Below are positions 27,123 to 38,453 of a DNA stretch of 64,000 nucleotides, piece by piece (within the stretch, counting starts at the first letter, position 1; every line of letters starts with the position of its first letter). The notes below the pieces were generated by a model. That model did no database searches and was not told the DNA's origin. It saw only the letters and a program-made list of their open reading frames with translations. Both the position numbers and the translations under genes were made by a program. The DNA is from Xanthomonas prunicola (GTDB lineage: Bacteria > Pseudomonadota > Gammaproteobacteria > Xanthomonadales > Xanthomonadaceae): the NCBI RefSeq assembly GCF_002846205.1, contig NZ_PHKV01000001.1, positions 1,116,001 through 1,180,000 of the forward strand. Reading direction: 5' to 3'.

Positions 27123-27154
27123 TCGTCAGCATGACGCCACCGAGCACGCCGACC

Positions 27155-28426
27155 ATGATTCGTGACACCTCTGCCCAGGACCAGGTTCTTCGTACACCCG
27201 CCGGCAAGCCGCGGTGGCGTCGTTGGCTGTGGCCCGGCGTCGCCACCGTGGCGGTGCTGGCCGGTATCGGTTGGGCGATCAGTGCCTGGAGCGCCGGCAG
27301 CCGCTCCTTCGACGCCAGCCGGGTACGGATCGCCACGGTGAGCCAGGGCGACCTGGTACGCGACATCGCCGCCGACGGCCGCGTCATCGCCGCCAACAGC
27401 CCGGTGCTGTACGCCATCTCGGCCGGCACGGTGACGCTGAGCGTGGTGGCCGGCGACGTGGTCAAGCAGGGTCAGGAGCTGGCGCGCATCGACAGCCCGG
27501 AGCTGCGCAGCAAGCTGGCCCAGGAGCAGACCACGCTGGCCGGCCTGGAAGCCGAATCCAGCCGCGCCGGCCTGGATGCCACCCTGGCGCGTGCCAACGC
27601 CAGCAAGCTCACCGACCAGGCCAAGATCGACAAGCAGGCAGCCGCACGCGACCTGGAACGCTACCAGCGCGGTTATGACGGTGGCGCCGTGCCGCAAGTG
27701 GAGTTGGCCAAGGCGCAGGACACCTTGAAGAAGACCGACATCGACCTGCAGCACGCCCAGCGCGATGCCTCACTGAAAAGCCAGGGCGCGGATCTGGATT
27801 CGCGCAACAAGCGCCTGCTGGCGGATCGCCAACGCGCGGTAGTGGCCGAGGTGCAGCGCCAGGTAGATGCGCTCACGCTGCTATCGCCGTTCGATGGTCA
27901 GGTCGGCCAGGTACAAGCGGTGCAGCACACACAAGTCGCCGCTAACGCGCCGATCCTGGGCGTGGTGGATCTGTCCAACTTCGAAGTGGAGATCAAGGTG
28001 CCGGAAAGCTTCGCGCGCGATCTGGCGATCGGCATGCCCGCGCAGCTCACCAGCGGCAGCGGCGAGCCGTTTCCGGGCGCCATCTCGGCGGTGTCGCCGG
28101 AAGTGGTCAATGGCGAAGTCACCGCACGTATCCGCTTCACCGACAAGCAGCCGCCCGGCCTGCGCCAGAGCCAGCGCATGAGCGCACGCGTGGTGATGGA
28201 CACACGCCGCAACGTACTCAAGGTCGAACGCGGCCCGTTCGTCGAACAATCCGGCGGCAGCTACGCCTACGTGATGGACGGCAACACCGCGGTGCGCCGC
28301 CCCGTGCGCATGGGCGTCAGCAGCCTGGGCGAGGTGCAGGTGCTGTTCGGGCTGCAGGTCGGCGACCGCGTGGTGGTGTCCGGCGCAGACAACTTTGGCG
28401 ATGCACCGCGCGTCACCGTGCACTAG
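27155..28426 (+). CDS. ABC exporter periplasmic adaptor (HlyD/MacA-like membrane fusion protein)
   Basis: 423 aa, one N-terminal transmembrane segment (about 25-46, WLWPGVATVAVLAGIGWAI). A biotinyl/lipoyl-like half-motif (VLYAISAGTVTLSVVAGDVVKQGQELARID) follows, then a long coiled-coil hairpin (about 105-235), the second half-motif (LLSPFDGQVGQVQAVQHTQVAANAPI) and beta-barrel/membrane-proximal domains. It links the inner-membrane ABC transporter to an outer-membrane channel or loads substrate. An ATG at 27131 would add eight residues, but the predicted transcription start falls inside it. First gene of an operon with the ATPase and two permeases. Substrate unknown; no TolC-like gene adjacent. 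Confidence 0.85.
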   Translation: MIRDTSAQDQVLRTPAGKPRWRRWLWPGVATVAVLAGIGWAISAWSAGSRSFDASRVRIATVSQGDLVRDIAADGRVIAANSPVLYAISAGTVTLSVVAGDVVKQGQELARIDSPELRSKLAQEQTTLAGLEAESSRAGLDATLARANASKLTDQAKIDKQAAARDLERYQRGYDGGAVPQVELAKAQDTLKKTDIDLQHAQRDASLKSQGADLDSRNKRLLADRQRAVVAEVQRQVDALTLLSPFDGQVGQVQAVQHTQVAANAPILGVVDLSNFEVEIKVPESFARDLAIGMPAQLTSGSGEPFPGAISAVSPEVVNGEVTARIRFTDKQPPGLRQSQRMSARVVMDTRRNVLKVERGPFVEQSGGSYAYVMDGNTAVRRPVRMGVSSLGEVQVLFGLQVGDRVVVSGADNFGDAPRVTVH

Positions 28427-28528
28427 AAACGATCACCCTGCAGCCTCCACACCTCCGACGACTGCGCCACGTTGCAGTCGTCACGCTAACGCTCTTTCGC
28501 ACACACCTCTTTCGCAAAGGAATCGGCA

Positions 28529-29251
28529 ATGCTCAAGATGCAATCGGTCTCCAAGGTCTTCCGCACCGAACAGGTGGAAACGCATGCGCTGCGGTCGCTG
28601 GACCTGCATGTACGCGAAGGCGAATTCGTCGCGGTCACTGGCCCCTCCGGCTCGGGCAAGACCACCTTCCTCAACCTGGCCGGACTGCTGGAAACCTTCA
28701 CCAGCGGGCAGTACTTGTTGGACGGCGAAGACGTCAGCCATCTGTCCGACGACGCGCGTTCGCGCCTGCGCAACCAGAAGATCGGCTTCATCTTCCAGGG
28801 CTTCAACCTGATCCCCGATCTCAACCTGTTCGACAACGTCGATGTGCCGCTGCGCTACCGCGGCATGGCCGCGGCCGAGCGCAAGCGGCGCATCGAGGAC
28901 GCGCTGGGCCGGGTCGGGCTGGGTTCGCGGATGAAGCATTACCCGTCCGAGCTGTCAGGCGGCCAGCAACAGCGCGCGGCGATCGCGCGTGCGCTGGCCG
29001 GTAGCCCGCGCCTGCTGCTGGCCGATGAACCGACCGGCAACCTGGACTCGCAGATGGCGCGCGGGGTGATGGAACTGCTGGAAGAAATCAACGCGCAAGG
29101 TTCGACCATCGTCATGGTCACCCACGATCCGGAACTGGCCGCGCGCGCGCAGCGCAACGTGCACATCGTCGATGGCCAGGCCACCGACCTGCAGCGCGAA
29201 CCGGTGCTGGGGCACGCCGCGATCGGCGCCAACCCCAACGTCGCGCGCTGA
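28529..29251 (+). CDS. ABC exporter ATPase (MacB/LolD-like)
   Basis: 240 aa. Walker A at residues 38-46 (GPSGSGKTT), Q-loop in KIGFIFQGFNL, signature LSGGQQQRAAIARAL, Walker B LLLADEPTGNLDS and the switch His in MVTHDPELA. The A-D-E-P-T-G-N-L-D-S segment and F-Q-x-F-N-L are typical of the MacB/LolD/FtsE group that drives mechanotransmission exporters, consistent with the two FtsX-like permeases downstream. AAAGGA precedes the ATG. Confidence 0.93.
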   Translation: MLKMQSVSKVFRTEQVETHALRSLDLHVREGEFVAVTGPSGSGKTTFLNLAGLLETFTSGQYLLDGEDVSHLSDDARSRLRNQKIGFIFQGFNLIPDLNLFDNVDVPLRYRGMAAAERKRRIEDALGRVGLGSRMKHYPSELSGGQQQRAAIARALAGSPRLLLADEPTGNLDSQMARGVMELLEEINAQGSTIVMVTHDPELAARAQRNVHIVDGQATDLQREPVLGHAAIGANPNVAR

Positions 29252-29334
29252 GCGAACGCAACCGGCCCGGCGCTGCGCGCCATCGCCATCCCACCCATCG
29301 TCGCTACCTGCAGCGCCCGACCCGGAGCCACCTC

Positions 29335-30633
29335 ATGTTCGGCTATTACTTCCGCCTCGCCTTGCGCAGCTTCCGCCGCAACAAGGTCCTCACCGCGCTG
29401 ATGGTGCTGGCCATCGCGCTTGGCATCGGCGCCAGCATGACCACGCTGACCGTGTTCTACGTGCTCTCCGGCGATCCGATCCCGCAGAAGAGCGACCGAC
29501 TGTTCTACGTGCAGGTCGATGCGCAGCCGAAGGCCGGCTTCCAGCCCGGCGAGGAGCCGGACTTCCAGAACACGCGCTACGACGCGGAGACGCTGCTGCG
29601 CGAGAAACGCGCCAAGCGGCAGGCGATGATGAGCGGCGGATCGGCGGCGATCGAACCACTCAAGAGCGGGCTGAAACCGTTCAAGTCGGAAGTGCGCTTC
29701 ACCTCGGCGGACTTCTTCCCGATGTTCGACACGCCGTTCCTGTACGGCCACGGCTGGACCGGCACGGAAGACGAGCGGCACGAGCGTGTGGCGGTCATCA
29801 GCAAGAAGCTCAACGAAAAACTGTACGACGGCGCCGACAGCGTCGGCCGCGAACTGCGCATGGACCAGAACACCTTCCGCATCGTCGGCGTGCTCGACAC
29901 CTGGGCTCCAAATCCGCGCTTCTACGACATCACCAACACCTACGGTTCGGACGAACAGGCCTACCTGCCGTTCTCGGTGGCGATGGACCTGAAGATAGAG
30001 CGCAACGGCAACATGAACTGCTTCGGCGACAGCAACGGCGATCAGACCTCGCTCAATGCGCCTTGCACCTGGATGCAGTACTGGGCGGAACTGGAGAGCC
30101 CGGCGCAGGCCGCCGATTACAAGGCATACCTAGAGAACTACTCCAACCAGCAGCGCGCCGCCGGCCGCTTCCAGCGTCCGAACAACGTGCGCCTGCGCAA
30201 CGTGATGCAGTGGCTGGACCACAACGAAGTGGTGCCGGGCGACGTGCGCCTGCAGCTGTGGCTGGCGATGGGTTTTCTTTTGGTATGCCTGCTCAATACC
30301 GTCGGTCTGCTGCTGGCCAAGTTCCTGCGCCGCAGCGGCGAGATCGGCGTGCGCCGCGCGCTGGGCGCCTCGCGCCGTGCGATCTTCGCGCAGTGTCTGG
30401 TCGAAGCCGGCACCATCGGCCTGGCCGGCGGCATCGCCGGTCTCGGCCTGGCCGTGCTCGGCCTGTGGGCCGTGCGCCAGCAGCCCTCCAGCTACGCCAA
30501 GCTCGCCCATCTGGACCCTACGATGCTGGCACTGACCTTCGCCCTGGCCCTGGCCGCCAGTCTGCTGGCCGGCCTGCTGCCGGCCTGGCGCGCGATCCAG
30601 GTGGCGCCGGCGCTGCAGCTCAAATCGTCCTGA
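29335..30633 (+). CDS. ABC exporter permease 1 (FtsX/MacB-like)
   Basis: 432 aa: transmembrane helix 1 near residues 20-40 (LTALMVLAIALGIGASMTTL), a long periplasmic domain (about 45-300) and three C-terminal helices around 310-425, including LAMGFLLVCLLNTVGLLLAKF. GEIGVRRALGASRRAIFAQ is the conserved cytoplasmic coupling motif of FtsX-like permeases. It pairs with the next gene, so the transporter is probably a heterodimer of two half-permeases driven by the upstream ATPase. Confidence 0.9.
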   Translation: MFGYYFRLALRSFRRNKVLTALMVLAIALGIGASMTTLTVFYVLSGDPIPQKSDRLFYVQVDAQPKAGFQPGEEPDFQNTRYDAETLLREKRAKRQAMMSGGSAAIEPLKSGLKPFKSEVRFTSADFFPMFDTPFLYGHGWTGTEDERHERVAVISKKLNEKLYDGADSVGRELRMDQNTFRIVGVLDTWAPNPRFYDITNTYGSDEQAYLPFSVAMDLKIERNGNMNCFGDSNGDQTSLNAPCTWMQYWAELESPAQAADYKAYLENYSNQQRAAGRFQRPNNVRLRNVMQWLDHNEVVPGDVRLQLWLAMGFLLVCLLNTVGLLLAKFLRRSGEIGVRRALGASRRAIFAQCLVEAGTIGLAGGIAGLGLAVLGLWAVRQQPSSYAKLAHLDPTMLALTFALALAASLLAGLLPAWRAIQVAPALQLKSS

Positions 30634-30696
30634 TCATCGCCCCGCCGCACGGCGGCGGGCAGACCGCCAACGAAGGTCCCTCACAAGGTTATCGCC

Positions 30697-31923
30697 ATGG
30701 ACATCCGCCCCATCCTTTCCACCCTGCGCCGGCACAAGACCGCCGCCGCGCTGATCGTGCTCGAGATCGCGCTGGCCTGCGCGATCGTCTGCAATGCGCT
30801 GTTCCTGATCGGCAACCGCATCGAGACCCTGCACCGGCCCAGCGGCATCGCCGAGTCGGAACTGGTGACGGTCTCGCTCGGCGGCATCGGCCAGCAGGTC
30901 AATGCGGCCGCGCGCACTCGCGAGGATCTGGCCGCGTTGCGCGCCGTGCCGGGCGTGCGCAACGCGACCGTGCTCAACCAGGTGCCGTTCGTGCACTACT
31001 CCTCGAACACCAGCCTGTCGCTGACCCCGGACCAGGAGCGGCCAACCCTCAACGGGGCGCAGTACATGGCCGAGGAAGGCACGCTGCAGACCCTGGGGCT
31101 GCAGTTGGTGGGCGGGCGCGACTTCACGCCCGACGAATACCTCGATCTGGAAATCGCGAAAACCGACAGGGACGCGCAGAAAAAAGGGACCGCCATCATT
31201 CTCAATCGCGCCACCGCGGAGAAGATGTTCCCCGGGCAGAATGCCCTCGGCAAGACCCTCTATATCGGACAGATCCCGGTGCGCGTGGTCGGCATCGTCG
31301 ACACGCTGGCGCGGCCGGCCGCGACCAGCGGCCTGGCCGAGATCGACTACGCGATGCTGCTGCCGCTGCGCCTGAACTACACCAAGGGCTTGTACGTGCT
31401 GCGCGTCACCGACCCGGCGCGGCGCCAGGAAGTGCTCACCGCGGCGACTGCGGCGCTGATGAAGGTGGACAGCAGCCGCCTGGTGCTGAAACAGCAGACC
31501 TATGCCGAGATCCGCGACGAATACTTCCAGAGTGACCGCGCGATGGTCTGGCTGCTCGGTGCTGTGTGCATCGCGCTGCTGATCGTGACCGCGCTGGGCA
31601 TCGTTGGCCTGGCCAGCTTCTGGGTACAACAACGCACCAAACAAATTGGTATCCGCCGTGCACTGGGTGCCACACGCGGCCAGATCCTGCGCTATTTCCA
31701 GATCGAGAATTTCCTGCTTGCCTCGATCGGCATCGTGCTCGGCATGTTGCTGGCGTACTCGATCAATGTTTGGTTGATGGCCCGCTACGAACTACCACGC
31801 TTGCCGCTGATCTACCTCCCGATCGGTGCGCTGCTGCTGTGGGCACTGGGCCAGATTGCGGTGTACTGGCCGGCACGCCGCGCCGCGCTGGTGCCACCGG
31901 CGGTGGCGACGCGGAGCGCGTGA
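30697..31923 (+). CDS. ABC exporter permease 2 (FtsX/MacB-like)
   Basis: 408 aa with the same layout as its neighbour: one N-terminal helix (TAAALIVLEIALACAIVCNAL), a periplasmic domain, then three helices (LLGAVCIALLIVTALGIVGLASF, LLASIGIVLGMLLAYSINVWL, LIYLPIGALLLWALGQIAVYW). KQIGIRRALGATRGQILRYF is the coupling motif. A small GC hairpin (30641-30659) lies in the 63-nt gap before it. It shares little sequence with permease 1 outside the motif, supporting a heteromeric transporter. Substrate unknown. Confidence 0.9.
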   Translation: MDIRPILSTLRRHKTAAALIVLEIALACAIVCNALFLIGNRIETLHRPSGIAESELVTVSLGGIGQQVNAAARTREDLAALRAVPGVRNATVLNQVPFVHYSSNTSLSLTPDQERPTLNGAQYMAEEGTLQTLGLQLVGGRDFTPDEYLDLEIAKTDRDAQKKGTAIILNRATAEKMFPGQNALGKTLYIGQIPVRVVGIVDTLARPAATSGLAEIDYAMLLPLRLNYTKGLYVLRVTDPARRQEVLTAATAALMKVDSSRLVLKQQTYAEIRDEYFQSDRAMVWLLGAVCIALLIVTALGIVGLASFWVQQRTKQIGIRRALGATRGQILRYFQIENFLLASIGIVLGMLLAYSINVWLMARYELPRLPLIYLPIGALLLWALGQIAVYWPARRAALVPPAVATRSA

Positions 31924-32150
31924 GAGTTAAGGGCTGGGTACGGCCGGCGCCTATATGGCATGTGCGCATGGATGCGCACAGCGCTTGAGCCTGCGGCTTT
32001 GCGGCATGCTGCACCAGCCAAGCGATCCAGACTGGCCGGGATCCGAGCCGGATGGCTGACGCCTGTCCGACATCCGGCCACGCGCGCAGTTCCGCCATGC
32101 AACGAATGCTGTTCTGATAGACCTACCTTCGCGCCCTCTCGAGCAATGCG

Positions 32151-33490
<1,340 letters not shown>

Positions 33491-33494
<4 letters not shown>

Positions 33495-34855
33495 GCATGC
33501 GTATGTGGAACCGCTCCTTCACGTTTTCGCTATTTCTACGCTTGCTGCCAGTGCTCGCCTTGGCGGCCGCCTTGCCGTGGTTCATGGCGTACTGGCTGGA
33601 CCGCGGCTGGCAAGTAGCGGCGATTTCGGTCGTCGTGCTGCTGGCAGCGATGTGGTTTAGCCTCACCCGCGCCACCGCGCCGATGCGCTCGCTGTTTCGT
33701 GCGCTGGCCGGCACCACCAGCAGCTATCGCGATGGGGAGTACAACTTCGGGGTGTACTGGCGCGGTAATGATGAGCTGGCGCAACTGGTGCATGCGCATG
33801 CCGAACTTGGCGATGTGTTGCGTGCACAGCGAAGCCATCTGGTACAGCGCGAGTTGATGCTCGACACCATGCTGCAGAACACCCCCGTGGCGATGCTGCT
33901 GGTGGTGGCCGGCGGCGATGGCCTACGCCGCATCGGGTTTTCCAACAACGCCGCGCGCAAGCTGTTGCATGACGGACGCAAGCTCGAAGGCCAGCATCTG
34001 GACGAGGTGCTCGAACGCATGCCAGGCGAACTGCGCGATGCGCTGGCGCGCGGCGGCGACTGCCTGTTCGCGGTGCGCGAGGACGGCGATGACGAGGACG
34101 ACGAGCAGATCTATCACCTGTCGCGGCGCAGCTTCCACCTCAATGGCCGCAGCCACGAGTTGCTGCTGATCCGCACCCTGACCACCGAGTTGCGACGGCA
34201 GGAAGTGCAGACCTGGAAAAAGGTCATCCGCGTGATCAGCCACGAATTGAACAACTCGCTCGCACCGATCGCCTCGCTGGCGCATTCCGGCGCCGAGCTG
34301 CTGCGCCGCGAGCGCACCGATCGCCTGGGCACGGTCTTCGAAACCATCGAAGAACGCGCGCGTCATCTGGAAGGCTTTATTCGCGGCTACGCGCGCTTTG
34401 CCAAATTGCCGCAGCCGCAATTGCAGACCATCGAATGGGCACCGTTTCTCGAACGGCTGCGGCAACAGATCCCGTTCCAGTTGCAGGGCGAGATCAGCAG
34501 CGTCAGCAGCCGCATCGATGCAGCGCAGATCGAACAGGCCATGCTCAATCTGCTCAAGAACGCACACGAGGCCTGCAGCGAAGCGCAGCCGCCCAATAGC
34601 GAGGTGGCAGTGCGCGTGACACGCTTACCGCAGTGGCTGCGGATCGAAGTGCTCGACCGCGGCAATGGCATGAATGAAGCGGTGCTGCACAATGCACTGA
34701 TGCCGTTCTATTCGACCAAACGCAACGGAACCGGGCTGGGGCTTGCGCTCACCCGCGAGATCGCCGAAGCGCATGGCGGGCGTATTTCGCTGCACAACCG
34801 CCAGCAAGGCGGCCTGTGCGTAACCTTGTTGCTGCCGTCGGCATCGGCTGCGTAG
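33491..34855 (+). CDS. Sensor histidine kinase (NtrB/NtrY-like)
   Basis: 454 aa. Two N-terminal membrane segments (about 10-35 and 40-58) with almost no periplasmic loop, so the signal is probably sensed in or near the membrane. HAMP-like linker to about 115 and PAS-like region (NTPVAMLLVVAGGDGLRRIGFSNNAARKLL) about 117-225. H251 in VISHELNNSLAPIASLAHS is the phosphorylated His; N-box LLKNAHEA, G1 DRGNGM and G2 GTGLGLAL follow. The ATGA overlap with the regulator gene fixes the start and the pairing. Linkage to the exporter suggests it senses envelope stress or the exported compound; that is inference. Confidence 0.92.
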
Positions 34856-34988
34856 TCAGACACTTTCAACACGTCGAACGCCTCGTCTATCGCAGCTCAC
34901 TGATCGCTCGCCAGACCCGGCAAGACCACGCTGGCGCGCGGGCACCACCCGCAGGAACGCCCGCGCTCGCCCTGCTGCCATGGCGCCG

Positions 34989-35957
34989 TCAATCGGATTT
35001 CAGCGTGCCGCGCTCTGCAATGCGCGGTAGTTTCAGCGCGCCACACGCATCGTCTGCGCCGGTGGTCCTGGTCGCATCGATGGCGCGGTAATACCCGATG
35101 CCCACGGTATTGCCAACGAACTCGCCCCCCTGCGAGGGGCACTCTCCACCGGCCTTGAACCAGTCTGAAAACGCCGCGTACTTGCCAGCCCTGAGGAAGT
35201 GGTTGCCGCCGACATAGGTCCGGTCGGACGCATCGCGCGTCCGCACTGCATCGCCGTTGACGTCGACGAACGTATTGCCTTCGATTCGGTTACCGGACGA
35301 GTGCCGCGCCAGATACAGCGCATGGATGAAGCCCGAGGTGTCGGTGTCGTTTTCGATCGACACAAAGCGATTGTGCTCGATGCGGTTGTCGCGCGACTGC
35401 TGCAGCCGGATCGCCGCAAACGAGTACGCGGCCTCGGTGCTACGGCCGTAGCGTCCACCGATGCGCTCGAACTGCATGTTGCGGATCGTGTTGTCGCTAT
35501 TGCCGTCCTCGGCCGCCTTGCTGCTGCCAAGATCCAGCGCCATCCAGTAGTTGCTGACCTTCAATCCCTCGAAGGTCAGCCGCGTCGGCGCATTGCGTCC
35601 ACCTTTCAACGCGAACCAGGTCGCGCCACCGCGTCCATCGAAGACCGGCGGGCTGGCAGCGCCAGCAGCGGCAATGAAGCGGATCGGCGCGCCGTTGGCA
35701 AAGGTCCATTGCACCGACTGTTGAAGATAGGTCCCCGGGGCGATCACCACCTCCACGTCTCCCGCTGGTCGTCGTTCGACCAGACGTCGCTGCGCGGCGT
35801 CGAGACTGCGCAATGCCGTCGAAGGCGCGGTGCCTGCCGCCGCATCGTTGCCATCGGGCGCCAGATACAGCCGATAACTGGCCGCCGCTGCAACGCCTGG
35901 CTGCAGCATCGGCACGCCAAGGAGGAGGATCAACACCATATGTAGTCGTCGCTGCAT
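34989..35957 (-). CDS. Secreted right-handed beta-helix protein
   Basis: 322 aa with a signal peptide (to about AAA, residue 25). YRLYLAPDGNDAAAGTAPSTALRSLDAAQ is the characteristic opening of chondroitinase-B/pectate-lyase-like helices (Y-V-x-P-x-G-x-D-x-x-x-G-T). EVVIAPGTYLQQSVQWTF and Asn-rich coils follow (DNTIRNMQFERIGG, DNRIEHNRFVSIEN, GNRIEGNTFVDVNGDAV). AAGGTG precedes ATG 35957. The product is probably polysaccharide-binding or -cleaving in the periplasm or outside; catalytic residues could not be assigned. Monocistronic, convergent with the kinase gene. Confidence 0.75.
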   Translation of the reverse strand: MQRRLHMVLILLLGVPMLQPGVAAAASYRLYLAPDGNDAAAGTAPSTALRSLDAAQRRLVERRPAGDVEVVIAPGTYLQQSVQWTFANGAPIRFIAAAGAASPPVFDGRGGATWFALKGGRNAPTRLTFEGLKVSNYWMALDLGSSKAAEDGNSDNTIRNMQFERIGGRYGRSTEAAYSFAAIRLQQSRDNRIEHNRFVSIENDTDTSGFIHALYLARHSSGNRIEGNTFVDVNGDAVRTRDASDRTYVGGNHFLRAGKYAAFSDWFKAGGECPSQGGEFVGNTVGIGYYRAIDATRTTGADDACGALKLPRIAERGTLKSD

Positions 35958-36052
35958 CGTGCACCTTCAGTCGTTATCCGCAGCACGGCCAACCATCGCC
36001 GCGCAGCACGGCTGCGCTGCGTCACCCACCCGCATCGCGACACCGCTCCATG

Positions 36053-37417
36053 CTATTTCTTGGTCGGCCGCTCCCAGCCTTCGATCACCGTCTGCCGCGC
36101 ACGCGTCACGCTGAGCTGCCCTGCCGGTGCATCGCGCGTGATCACCGACCCGGCACCGATGGTGGAGTTGGTGCCAATCTCGATCGGCGCCACCAGCGCG
36201 CTGTTGGAGCCGACAAACGCGCCATCGCCGATGGTGGTTTGCGACTTGTTCACCCCGTCGTAGTTGCAGGTGATGGTGCCGGCACCGATGTTGACCTTGC
36301 TGCCGATCACCGCATCGCCCAGGTAGGTCAGATGATTGGCCTTGCTGCCGACGCCCATGGTGACCTTCTTGGTCTCCACGAAATTGCCGATGTGCACACC
36401 ATCGGCCAACACAGTGCCGGGGCGCAGGCGCGCGAACGGGCCGATCTGCACCGCGCCTTCGGTGACCACGCCGTCCAGATCACTGTGCGCACGCACCTGC
36501 GTGCCGGCACCCAGCGTCACGTCGCGCAGGCGCACGAACGGGCCGATCACCACGTCGTCGCCCAGCGTCACATTGCCTTCCAGGATCACATCGATATCCA
36601 GCTGCACATCGCGGCCCACCTGCACGCTGCCACGCTGTTCCACACGCGCCGGATCGGCCATCCGCACGCCCTGCAGACAAAGCGCTCGCGCAGCGCGCAA
36701 CTGCCAGGCGCGTTCGAGCTGGGCCAGCTGCCACGGGTCGTTGGCACCTTCCACATCCTGCGGGTCGGCCACATGCACCATGTCGGCCGGCGTGAAATCG
36801 GCGGCGGCGCTGGCGAACACATCGGTGAGATAGAACTCGCCCTGCGCATTGTCGTTGGACAAGCCACCCAACCAGCGGCGCAGTGCGGTGGATTCGGCGG
36901 TGAGGATGCCGGTATTGATGGTGCGGATGCGGCGCTGTTCGTCGTTGGCATCCTTCTGCTCGACGATGGCGGCCACCTTGCCTTCCGCATCGCGCAGGAT
37001 GCGCCCATAGCCGGTTGGATTGGCCAGTTCGGCCACCAGCACCGCCATGCGACCCGGTGCATGCAGCAACTGCAACAGGCTGTCGCTGCGGATCAGCGGC
37101 ACATCGCCGTACAACACCAGCACCGTCGCCGCGTCGGGAATCGCAGGCATCGCCTGCTGCACTGCATGTCCGGTGCCCAGCTGTTCGCGCTGCTCGGCCC
37201 ACTGCAGATCGCTTTGATCGGCGAAGGCTGCCTGCACCTGATCGCCGCCGTGCCCGTACACGATATGGATCGCCGCCGGCTGCAGCTGCCGCGCGGTGGC
37301 GATCACATGCGCCAGCATCGGCTGGCCCGCCAGCGGCTGCAGTACTTTGGGCAGGGACGAGCGCATGCGCTTGCCCTCGCCCGCGGCCAGTATCACAACG
37401 TGCAGGGGCAGAGTCAT
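36053..37417 (-). CDS. glmU: Bifunctional GlmU: glucosamine-1-phosphate acetyltransferase / UDP-GlcNAc pyrophosphorylase
   Basis: Acetylates glucosamine-1-phosphate and then couples it to UTP, giving UDP-GlcNAc for wall and LPS synthesis. The N-terminal nucleotidyltransferase begins [25 protein letters not shown], with YGDVPLI for metal binding. The C-terminal left-handed beta-helix shows hexapeptide repeats (I/V-G-x-x-x) and [25 protein letters not shown] for acetyl-CoA and active-site contacts. 454 aa. ATG 37417 is chosen because upstream in-frame sequence does not resemble the family. Confidence 0.97.
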   Translation of the reverse strand: MTLPLHVVILAAGEGKRMRSSLPKVLQPLAGQPMLAHVIATARQLQPAAIHIVYGHGGDQVQAAFADQSDLQWAEQREQLGTGHAVQQAMPAIPDAATVLVLYGDVPLIRSDSLLQLLHAPGRMAVLVAELANPTGYGRILRDAEGKVAAIVEQKDANDEQRRIRTINTGILTAESTALRRWLGGLSNDNAQGEFYLTDVFASAAADFTPADMVHVADPQDVEGANDPWQLAQLERAWQLRAARALCLQGVRMADPARVEQRGSVQVGRDVQLDIDVILEGNVTLGDDVVIGPFVRLRDVTLGAGTQVRAHSDLDGVVTEGAVQIGPFARLRPGTVLADGVHIGNFVETKKVTMGVGSKANHLTYLGDAVIGSKVNIGAGTITCNYDGVNKSQTTIGDGAFVGSNSALVAPIEIGTNSTIGAGSVITRDAPAGQLSVTRARQTVIEGWERPTKK

Positions 37418-37560
37418 CAAGACATTCCAGGCATATAGATGGCTAAATTCTAGTCGTTGCACCCCGTCGCGTCGTTGTCCGGATGCGGTGTTCGTCCGCG
37501 ATGACAGAGTTTGCGCCTCACTGCCGCTAGGATGGGCGCCCTTTCTTTGCTCCGACACGC

Positions 37561-37944
37561 ATGAGTCTGTTCCGCCAAGGCCGCCAGTTCATGATGATTG
37601 GCGCCCTGCAGCTGGCTGTGGATTGCGGCATCTTCATCGCCGCCACCGCCGCAGGCATGCCTGCGGTGCCGGCCAATTTGCTGGGACGCATCGGCGGCGC
37701 CATGCTCGGCTTTTGGCTCAATGGCCGCTACACCTTTGCCCAGCAGGGCGATGCGCGGCTGGGTTGGCAACGCTTCCGCCGCTTCGCGCTGATGTGGCTG
37801 GCACTGACCGTGATCAGCACATGGCTACTCTCGACCACGGTCGATCTGCTCGGGTTACGTCAGGCCTGGCTGGCAAAACCGCTGGTCGAAGGCGGCCTGG
37901 CGATCGTGTCGTTCTTCCTGAACCGACACGTGGTGTATCGCTGA
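37561..37944 (+). CDS. GtrA-like membrane protein
   Basis: 127 aa with four predicted transmembrane segments. It starts [25 protein letters not shown], and [20 protein letters not shown] plus the C-terminal [12 protein letters not shown] are the two N-x-x-x-x-F/Y signatures of the GtrA family, which is thought to help translocate polyprenyl-linked sugars. No glycosyltransferase partner is adjacent, so the sugar and polymer are unknown. Divergent from glmU. Confidence 0.85.
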   Translation: MSLFRQGRQFMMIGALQLAVDCGIFIAATAAGMPAVPANLLGRIGGAMLGFWLNGRYTFAQQGDARLGWQRFRRFALMWLALTVISTWLLSTTVDLLGLRQAWLAKPLVEGGLAIVSFFLNRHVVYR

Positions 37945-38453
37945 TCCAAGCATGCGCAGGCCGTGAGCGATTGTTCGCTCGTGTGGACATGACGCAGAAT
38001 TGGGGCACCGCTTGCGCGCAGACATCCGCAGCGGAGTAACTGCATCTTCCCACGTGCTGATCGATGGGACGTACGTCTTTGTCAGCGCTGATGCGGCATC
38101 CATGCCGCGTCAGGTCCCGTACCGGCAGGCGGGCAAGGACCCGTCGCATTGGCCGGTGTGCATGGCTTTCAATAAAACTTCTAGGGCGGTGTCTTCGCCG
38201 ATTGCGGGGCCATTGGCGGCATGGATGCCGCCATCGAGCTCCCATGGACGGCTTCACTGCGTGTCCCGCGAGCGGTGTGGGCACCGCGCTTTGGACACAC
38301 GCAGCGTTCGACCTGGGCGTCTGACTGCATCCACCAAGATGCGGCCGACAAAAACACCGCACTCACCACCAGGCGAGCGCTCATCGGTTTTGTCAGTCAC
38401 CCTAAACCGCATGACAGCGAGCGGTTCAGCGTAACCCCATTCCACCGCGCCAA
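37945..38453. other. Long intergenic region without a supported gene
   Basis: 509 bp between convergent genes. Several short open frames run through it on both strands but none has a ribosome-binding site or family-like sequence. Possibly a decayed gene; I cannot name it. Confidence 0.4.

Noticed and set aside
25189..27165. 658-codon open frame on the plus strand, antisense to glmS
   Set aside because: Shadow of glmS in high-GC DNA: Arg/His/Gln/Gly-rich, no ribosome-binding site, no domain, while the minus strand is an unmistakable GlmS.
29172..31535. 787-codon plus-strand frame across both permease genes
   Set aside because: Out of frame with two clear FtsX-like permeases, low-complexity Arg/Pro/Gly composition, no start signal.
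38000..38434. Overlapping open frames in the gtrA / chorismate mutase gap
   Set aside because: None has a start signal or recognisable family; at most a decayed gene.
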